A stretch of DNA of 64,000 nucleotides from an uncultured Nocardioides sp. GTDB lineage: Bacteria > Actinomycetota > Actinomycetes > Propionibacteriales > Nocardioidaceae. Where the stretch lies: NCBI RefSeq assembly GCF_947488515.1, contig NZ_CANKZF010000002.1:248001-312000 (forward strand), in the 5' to 3' direction. A program made the position numbers and the translations under genes. The notes below the pieces were generated by a model, which worked only from the letters and a program-made list of their open reading frames with translations, made no database searches and was not told where the DNA came from. Shown here piece after piece: positions 59,443 through 64,000 of this stretch (position 1 is its first letter; every line of letters starts with the position of its first letter).

Positions 59443-59934
59443 TCAGCCGAGGTCGCCGAGGCCGGTGCGGAGCGCGGAGAGGCGGGCGGTCAGGGCACGG
59501 ACCTCGTCACCCGGCAGCCCGGGCGTCTCGAAGACCTTGCGGTTGAGGGCGTGCGTGGCCTCCTCGACCGCGTCGCGGCCGGCGTCGGTCAGCACCGCGC
59601 GTACGACACGCTTGTCCTCGTCGCTGCGCACGCGCTCGACGTAGCCCTGGGCCACCAGGCGGTCGACCGCGCTGGTGACGCTGGTGGGGTGCACCTGCAG
59701 CAGCGACCCGAGCCGCGACATCGGCATCGCGGCGCCGCGGCTGAAGGACAGCAGCCGCAGCACCTCGTAGCGGGCGAACGTCAGCCCGCGCGGGCGCAGC
59801 ACGGCGTCGATGCGCTCCATCAGCAGCTGCTGCGCGCGCACGACGGACGTCACCATCGCCATCCCGTCGGCGGCATCGGCCCAGCCGTGGGCCACCCACT
59901 GCCGGTGGGCCTCGCTGATCGGGTCGCGCGTCAT
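59443..59934 (-). CDS. MarR-family transcription regulator
   Basis: A 163-aa winged-helix regulator: LRPRGLTFARYEVLRLLSFSRGAAMPMSRLGSLLQVHPTSVTSAVDRLVAQGYVERVRSDEDKRVVRAVLTDAGR, the full MarR HTH and wing with its Asp-x-Arg salt-bridge feature. It probably senses a CoA ester or acid and represses icmF through the operator at 59321-59338, 105 bp downstream. Its stop is 129 bp from icmF's start. Confidence 0.92.
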   Translation of the reverse strand: MTRDPISEAHRQWVAHGWADAADGMAMVTSVVRAQQLLMERIDAVLRPRGLTFARYEVLRLLSFSRGAAMPMSRLGSLLQVHPTSVTSAVDRLVAQGYVERVRSDEDKRVVRAVLTDAGRDAVEEATHALNRKVFETPGLPGDEVRALTARLSALRTGLGDLG

Positions 59935-59945
59935 GGGACGGGAGG

Positions 59946-60710
59946 CTACCCAGCCAGGCCGGCCAGCACGGCGTGCGCCTCGACCATCGCCGGGCCGTAC
60001 CACGTGAGCAGCCGCCCCGACACCAGCCGCGTCGGTGTGCGCAGCGCCTCGGGACCGTCGTCGGCGGTGAAGACGTAGGGCTCGTCCGGGAGCAGCACGA
60101 CGTCCGCGCCGGCGCCGTCGATGTCGTCCGGGGTCACCGTCGGGTAGCGCCCCTCCTTCGCTGCCGGACCGTGGGCCAGCACGTTGGTCAGCCCGGCCCG
60201 GGTGAGGAGGTCGTCGGTGTAGGTCTGCGCCCCGACGACCATCCACGGGTCGCGCCAGATCGGCACGGAGACGCGGAGGCGCGGGGCGGCGGGGGCGGCG
60301 GGGGCGGACCACAGGGCGCGGGCATCGACCAGCCACGCGGGGTCCGACAGCCCGAGGGCCTCGTGGAGCAGCCGTGACATCGAGTCGAGCGACTCCTCGA
60401 CGGTCTCGATCCGCGTCACCCACACCGCGACACCGGCTTCGCGGAGCCGACGTACGTCGAGCTCGCGGTTCTCCTCCTTGTTGGCCACGACGAGGTCGGG
60501 GGAGAGGGCCCGGATCGCCGCGAGATCGGGGTTCTTGGTGCCGCGCACGCGGGCGACGTCGAGGTCCGCGGGGTGGGTGCACCAGTCGGTCGCACCGACG
60601 AGCCGGTCGGGTGCCGTGACGGCGAGCGCCTCGGTCAGCGACGGCACGAGCGAGACCACCCGCGTCGCCGGCACCGGCAGTGGGACGTCGGCCCCGAGGT
60701 CGTCGCGCAT
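59946..60710 (-). CDS. BtuF-like helical-backbone metal-receptor protein lacking a signal peptide
   Basis: A 254-aa periplasmic-binding-type III fold: RVVSLVPSLTEALAVTAPDRLVGATDWCTHPADL, VRGTKNPDLAAIRALSPDLVVANKEENRELDVRRLREAGVAVWVTRIETVEESLDSM and IWRDPWMVVGAQTYTDDLLTRAG. This is the cobalamin/haem-binding BtuF type. The sequence begins directly with MRDDLGADVPLPVPATRV, with no signal peptide or lipobox, and no permease or ATPase is near, so it probably acts in the cytoplasm. It lies 11 bp after the MarR gene start and is read in the same direction. Confidence 0.85.
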   Translation of the reverse strand: MRDDLGADVPLPVPATRVVSLVPSLTEALAVTAPDRLVGATDWCTHPADLDVARVRGTKNPDLAAIRALSPDLVVANKEENRELDVRRLREAGVAVWVTRIETVEESLDSMSRLLHEALGLSDPAWLVDARALWSAPAAPAAPRLRVSVPIWRDPWMVVGAQTYTDDLLTRAGLTNVLAHGPAAKEGRYPTVTPDDIDGAGADVVLLPDEPYVFTADDGPEALRTPTRLVSGRLLTWYGPAMVEAHAVLAGLAG

Positions 60711-60716
60711 GTGCCG

Positions 60717-60722
60717 AGGCTA
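60717..60722 (-). promoter_or_regulatory. Candidate -10 (TAGCCT) of a leaderless promoter for the BtuF-like gene
   Basis: Minus strand TAGCCT, 6 nt, then ATG 60710, with no ribosome site between. Confidence 0.4.
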
Positions 60723-60862
60723 GCCACCCCTGCTCTCCCCGGGTCGCACCACCGGGTGAGGAGCGCCGGGGGTCTGGCGTGATGGAGTTGCCCCATGGAC
60801 GCACCCCCCGACGTTCTTCTCCTTCGCTTCGCTCCCCCGAGCAACGCCGCGGGGACCCCGCA

Positions 60863-62008
60863 GTGAGCAAGCACGCCCGTCCCCGGGGGCTGCCGGTGGA
60901 CGGCGTGGAGCGGCCCACGGCCGACGGCTGGACCTTCCCGGTGCGCAACCCCGCGACGGCGGAGCCGCTGTGGGACGTGCCGGACGCCGGGCCCGCCGAC
61001 GCCCGCGACGCGGTCACCGCCGCGCGCCGCGCCTTCGACGCGACGCAGTGGAGCACCGATGCCGACCTGCGGGCCGACGCCGTACGACGTCTCGCCGCCG
61101 CGGTCGCCGAGCACGCCGACGACCTGGTCGAGCTGTTGGCGGCCGAGACCGGGGTGCCGGTTGCGCTGCGGTCGGCCCACCTCGACGACACGGTCGCCGC
61201 GATGGCGTCCGGGATGGCGTCCGGGACGGCGTCCGACCCGCGGCGAGGACCGGCCGGCGTCACGGTCGTCGTCACGCCCGCGACCTCACCCCTGTCCGTC
61301 GCGCTCACGGAGATCGGTCGCGTGCTCGCCGACGGCGGGACCGTCGTGCTGAAGCCCGCGCCGGAGGCCGCGACCGCCGCGCTCGAGCTCGGCCGGATCG
61401 CTCTCGACGTGCTGCCGCGAGGTGTGCTCAACGTCGTCACCACCCGCGACGTCGACGTCGCCATCGGGCTCACCCTCGACGAGCGGGTCGACGCGGTCTC
61501 CCTCACCGGGTCGCCCTTCGTGGCCGAGCGGATGCAGGTCGCCGGTGAGCGGGCCGGCAAGCGCGTGCGCCTCGACGTCGGCGGGCCGCGCACCGTCCGG
61601 GTGACCGACGACGCCGACCTCGCGGCGGTCGTCTCCGCGGCGGCGTACGACGTCGCAGCCAACGCCGGACAGGGCTGCGGGCTCCCGACGGGCGTCGTCG
61701 TGCCCGTGCACCTGCACGCCGAGGCGCTGCAGGCCGCCGTCGCCGCCATGGCTGACGTCGTGGTCGGTGACCCGACCGACCCCGCCACCCGGTGCGGGCC
61801 GCTGCGCTCGGTCGTCGCCCGCGACCGGGTGCGCCGCTACGTCGACCTCGGTCGTGCGGAGGGTGGCGACGTCGCCCTCGGTGGTCAGCCGCTCGACCGG
61901 CCCGGTTGGTGGTTCGCCCCGACGGTCGTCGGCGGCGTCGCCCCCGGATCGCGGCTGGTCCGCGAGGAGGTGCTCGGCCCGGTGCTGATGGTGGTCCCGG
62001 CAGGCTGA
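60863..62008 (+). CDS. Truncated, catalytically degenerate aldehyde dehydrogenase-like protein
   Basis: A 381-aa ALDH homologue. The family normally has about 480 residues; this one ends right after LGPVLMVV, lacking the last about 90 residues with the NRG and PFGG.K.SG segments. The oxyanion Asn position (PWNFP in relatives) reads PATSP, so Thr141 replaces Asn. The general-base Glu in LELGG is Asp238 (LDVGG). Cys272 is kept in NAGQGCGLP. A short repeated MASG/TASD stretch (about 115-125) is unusual. GTG 60863 starts the gene; the 152 bp upstream hold nothing else recognised. Confidence 0.8.
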   Translation: MSKHARPRGLPVDGVERPTADGWTFPVRNPATAEPLWDVPDAGPADARDAVTAARRAFDATQWSTDADLRADAVRRLAAAVAEHADDLVELLAAETGVPVALRSAHLDDTVAAMASGMASGTASDPRRGPAGVTVVVTPATSPLSVALTEIGRVLADGGTVVLKPAPEAATAALELGRIALDVLPRGVLNVVTTRDVDVAIGLTLDERVDAVSLTGSPFVAERMQVAGERAGKRVRLDVGGPRTVRVTDDADLAAVVSAAAYDVAANAGQGCGLPTGVVVPVHLHAEALQAAVAAMADVVVGDPTDPATRCGPLRSVVARDRVRRYVDLGRAEGGDVALGGQPLDRPGWWFAPTVVGGVAPGSRLVREEVLGPVLMVVPAG

Positions 62009-62024
62009 CCCGCAGGCGCCGCGC

Positions 62025-62672
62025 TCACTCCTCCTCGCCGAGGTGCGGGTCGGCGAGCAGGTACTGGGTGAGCTTCCCCTGGTGGGTGCGGTCGTGGTGG
62101 CGTACGGGCTCGGGGACCATGCGGCCCTCCGCGGCGTCCCAGAAGCGGTCGATGCGCCGGGCCACCGCCCGGGCGAGGTGACCCGCGACGCCCTGGTGGG
62201 GGATCCACGGGTGCGGGCGGGTGGGCGAGGTGAGCTCGGCGTGGTGGAGCCGGGTGCCGAGGTCCTCTGTGCCGTGGTCCTCGTCGAGCAGCGCCTCGGC
62301 GAGCCGGAGCTCGAGCGCGCACACCGTGGCGAGCTCGCGGCGCACCTCCGCCCAGATCTCGGGCCACGGCCGGCTGACGGCGTAGAACGAGCCGTAGAGC
62401 CGGGCCTTCACCTGGCCGAGGGCCTCCTCGTAGGTGCGGCTCGCGGCGAGGTGCTCATGGGCGAGGTCGTGGCCACCGGGGAGGTCGCGCACGAGGGGGG
62501 CGATCGCATCGACCATCGCCGCGTTGTGGCGGCTGGCGATGGCGAGGAAGGTGTCGATCGCGGTGTAGTGGTCGCGGGGGTGACGCCGGTCGCCGCGCGC
62601 GCTGCTGGCCAGGTCGAGGCGGTACTGGAGGTCGTGGTGGGTCGTGGCGAGGTCGTGGGCGAGGGTGATCAC
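62025..62672 (-). CDS. Conserved helical protein, possibly hemerythrin-like
   Basis: A 215-aa helical protein with regularly spaced His (LAHDLATTHHDLQ, DHYTAIDTFLAIASRHNAAMVDAI, GGHDLAHEHL) in the first half, which recalls hemerythrin-type four-helix bundles, and a conserved C-terminus with HPWIPHQGVAGHLARAVARRIDRFWDAAEGRMVPEPVRHHDRTHQGKLTQYLL. I do not recognise a defined family. GTG 62672 is chosen because AAGGAG stands 9 nt upstream; ATG 62681 directly abuts it. Confidence 0.65.
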   Translation of the reverse strand: MITLAHDLATTHHDLQYRLDLASSARGDRRHPRDHYTAIDTFLAIASRHNAAMVDAIAPLVRDLPGGHDLAHEHLAASRTYEEALGQVKARLYGSFYAVSRPWPEIWAEVRRELATVCALELRLAEALLDEDHGTEDLGTRLHHAELTSPTRPHPWIPHQGVAGHLARAVARRIDRFWDAAEGRMVPEPVRHHDRTHQGKLTQYLLADPHLGEEE

Positions 62673-62728
62673 GGCGATCATCTCCTTCGAGGAGCCGTGT
62701 CCCTCCAGTCTCGCTCGCCCGGCACCGA

Positions 62729-63175
62729 TCACAAGGTGGAGGGACGTCCCCCGCGGGCCATCGGCACGTGCATGACGCCGTCCTCGTCGAACTCCGGACC
62801 CGTCACCACGAAGCCGTAGCCCTCGTAGAAGGCGGTGAGCCCGGTCTGGGCGTCGAGGCGCACCTCGCGGTCGCCGCAGAGGGCCATCGCCTCGTCCATC
62901 ATCGCGGCCGCCAGGCCACGCCCCCGGGCGGCCGGGGCGACCACCACGCGGCCGATCCGCGACCACCCGCCGTCGTCGAGCACGCGCAGGGTGCCGATCA
63001 CGACGTCCTCGTCGTCGAGGAGCACCAGGTGCCGGGTCGGGTCCTCGAGGTCGCGGCCGTCGAGGTCGGGGTAGGGGCAGTCCTGCTCCACGACGAACAC
63101 CTGCTGGCGCAGCCGCCACACGTCGTACGCCGTGCGCGCGGGCAGCTCGTCGAAGCCGGCGACCAGCACCCTCAC
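62729..63175 (-). CDS. GNAT-family N-acetyltransferase, ElaA-like
   Basis: A 148-aa acetyltransferase: VWRLRQQVFVVEQDCPYPDLDGRDLEDPTRHLVLLDDED is the hallmark of ElaA-type GNATs, followed by the acetyl-CoA loop RVVVAPAARGRGLAAAMM and AFYEGYGFVVTG. Substrate unknown. GTG 63175 overlaps the stop of the alpha/beta hydrolase gene (GTGA). Confidence 0.9.
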   Translation of the reverse strand: MRVLVAGFDELPARTAYDVWRLRQQVFVVEQDCPYPDLDGRDLEDPTRHLVLLDDEDVVIGTLRVLDDGGWSRIGRVVVAPAARGRGLAAAMMDEAMALCGDREVRLDAQTGLTAFYEGYGFVVTGPEFDEDGVMHVPMARGGRPSTL

Positions 63176-64000
63176 CGGAGGAACTCCGTCACCTGGCGGA
63201 AGGCGCGGGCGCTCTCCGGGACGAAGGGGAGCAGGCCGTAGACGTGGATCAGGTCCGGCTCCTCGATCGCGGTGAGGTCCCAGCCGGCCTCCGCGCCCCG
63301 ACGCGCCAGCAGGCGGCAGCCGGGGGCGAGCAGGTCGCGAGTGCCGTAGAGCATCAGGGCCCGCGGCAGCCCGGTGAGGTCGCCGAGCGCGGGGGACACC
63401 TCGGCACGGTCGAGGTCGTCGGTCGACCCCGCCCACCACGCGGCGTACGCCTGCACCTTGCCGATGAACAGCCACGGGTCGATCGCGTCGGCGGCGAAGG
63501 TCTCCGGCGTCGAGGTGGTGAGGTCCACCCACGGCGCGTGCATCACGAGCGACGAGGCCTGCGCCAGGCCGCGGTCGCGCATCGACAGCGCCATCGACAG
63601 CGCGAGCCCGCCGCCGGCGGAGTCCCCGGCCAGCACCACGCCGCCCTCGGAGCCCGCCCACCGTCCGGCGTCGTCGACGAGCGCGTCGTGGGAGTCCTTC
63701 CACGTGTGCTCGGGCGCGAGCGGGTAGTCGGGCATCACCACCCGGGCGCCGATCGCGTCGGCCAGGCGGGTGGCGTAGCGGACGTGGAAGGGGTCGATCG
63801 GCGCCATGTAGCCGCCGCCGTGCACGTAGTAGAGCGTCCGCGTCACCGGCCGGCCGCGCGGGGTGAGGACGTGGCACGGGAAGCCGATGTCGGTGACCGT
63901 GGCCTGCCACCGCTTCGCGAACCGGGGAACGGCGCGGGTCGGCAGCGTCCGGTCGGGGCCGGGGTCGAGGGTGGCGTGCCAGGCCTCGACGCGTGCCCGC
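63172..64000 (-). CDS. Alpha/beta hydrolase of the hormone-sensitive-lipase type (5' end outside window)
   Basis: An open frame enters from the right edge and ends at 63172, giving 275 codons including the stop. The oxyanion motif is HGGGYMAP, nucleophile Ser in GDSAGGG, a catalytic Asp after LMLYGTRDLLAP and His in DLIHVYGLLP. These are features of type IV (HSL) esterases acting on short acyl or lactone substrates. The sequence preceding HGGG (WHATLDPGPDRTLPTRAVPRF...) is the cap region, so the true start lies beyond base 64000; GTG 63846 is internal. Confidence 0.88.
   Translation of the reverse strand, partial: RARVEAWHATLDPGPDRTLPTRAVPRFAKRWQATVTDIGFPCHVLTPRGRPVTRTLYYVHGGGYMAPIDPFHVRYATRLADAIGARVVMPDYPLAPEHTWKDSHDALVDDAGRWAGSEGGVVLAGDSAGGGLALSMALSMRDRGLAQASSLVMHAPWVDLTTSTPETFAADAIDPWLFIGKVQAYAAWWAGSTDDLDRAEVSPALGDLTGLPRALMLYGTRDLLAPGCRLLARRGAEAGWDLTAIEEPDLIHVYGLLPFVPESARAFRQVTEFLR

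Noticed and set aside
1..64000. tRNA, rRNA, insertion sequences, prophage or integrative element
   Set aside because: No cloverleaf-like segment with a GTTCRAxxC T-loop, transposase, integrase or att-like repeat was recognised, and composition looks even throughout. A tRNAscan or ISfinder search would be decisive.

Overview
The window is about 64 kb of very GC-rich DNA (roughly 72% by eye) with dense, short-spaced genes, frequent GTG starts, 4-bp stop/start overlaps, F420-dependent enzymes, ANTAR regulators, a SigB/SigF-type sigma factor and many apparently leaderless starts. This fits an actinomycete of the Nocardioidaceae, most likely Nocardioides or a close relative. It looks like ordinary chromosome. 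I saw no transposase, integrase, CRISPR array, rRNA or tRNA gene. No gap longer than 300 bp lacks a gene; the largest, 18832-19093, is filled by a palindromic repeat.

Layout. 1-12.4 kb: mixed housekeeping genes (exonuclease, cNMP/CBS/nucleotidyltransferase protein, CstA plus a YbdD-like peptide, PPK2, deaminase, amidohydrolase, FMN/F420 split-barrel protein, rhomboid protease, lipoprotein). Two genes here look broken: a HAD phosphatase with its middle deleted (8682-9102) and an FAD/Rieske oxidoreductase frameshifted inside its dinucleotide-binding loop (10888-12311). 12.3-31 kb: a regulatory and envelope block. A seven-gene minus-strand operon (25834 to 19094) joins four glycosyltransferases, a SRPBCC protein, a phytoene-desaturase-like flavoprotein and a methyltransferase, each overlapping the next by 4 bp. 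It is preceded by two ANTAR genes. It faces a plus-strand alcohol dehydrogenase / haem-oxygenase-like / CDGSH operon, with a tandem palindromic repeat between the two ends. The same block holds another ANTAR protein, a LuxR-type regulator, an AraC regulator, a SigB/F-type sigma factor, Fgd and a second F420 enzyme. Five sites of the form G-N-N-T, 15-16 nt, GGGTAC lie at gene starts or in gaps in this block, suggesting a local sigma-B-type regulon.

31-41 kb: small membrane proteins, a double-cupredoxin secreted protein and a catabolic cluster (FAD amine oxidase, class III aminotransferase, methylmalonate-semialdehyde dehydrogenase, PucR regulator, cupin, aminoaldehyde dehydrogenase). The cluster reads as a route from polyamines or beta-amino acids to acyl-CoA. 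42.7-53.5 kb: a GntR-controlled divergent locus. One arm has Fe-alcohol dehydrogenase, aldehyde dehydrogenase, binding protein, two permeases and two different ABC ATPases; the other has a DJ-1/PfpI protein and an alpha/beta hydrolase. It is probably uptake plus oxidation of an alcohol or polyol.

53.5-64 kb: a stand-alone receiver, a MASE1 histidine kinase, the B12-dependent fused mutase IcmF with a MarR gene and a MarR-like operator at its promoter, a cytoplasmic BtuF-like protein, a truncated and catalytically degenerate aldehyde dehydrogenase, a GNAT acetyltransferase and an alpha/beta hydrolase running off the right edge. The best candidate for an undescribed system is the sigma-B/ANTAR-linked glycosyltransferase-desaturase operon with its convergent CDGSH partner operon.
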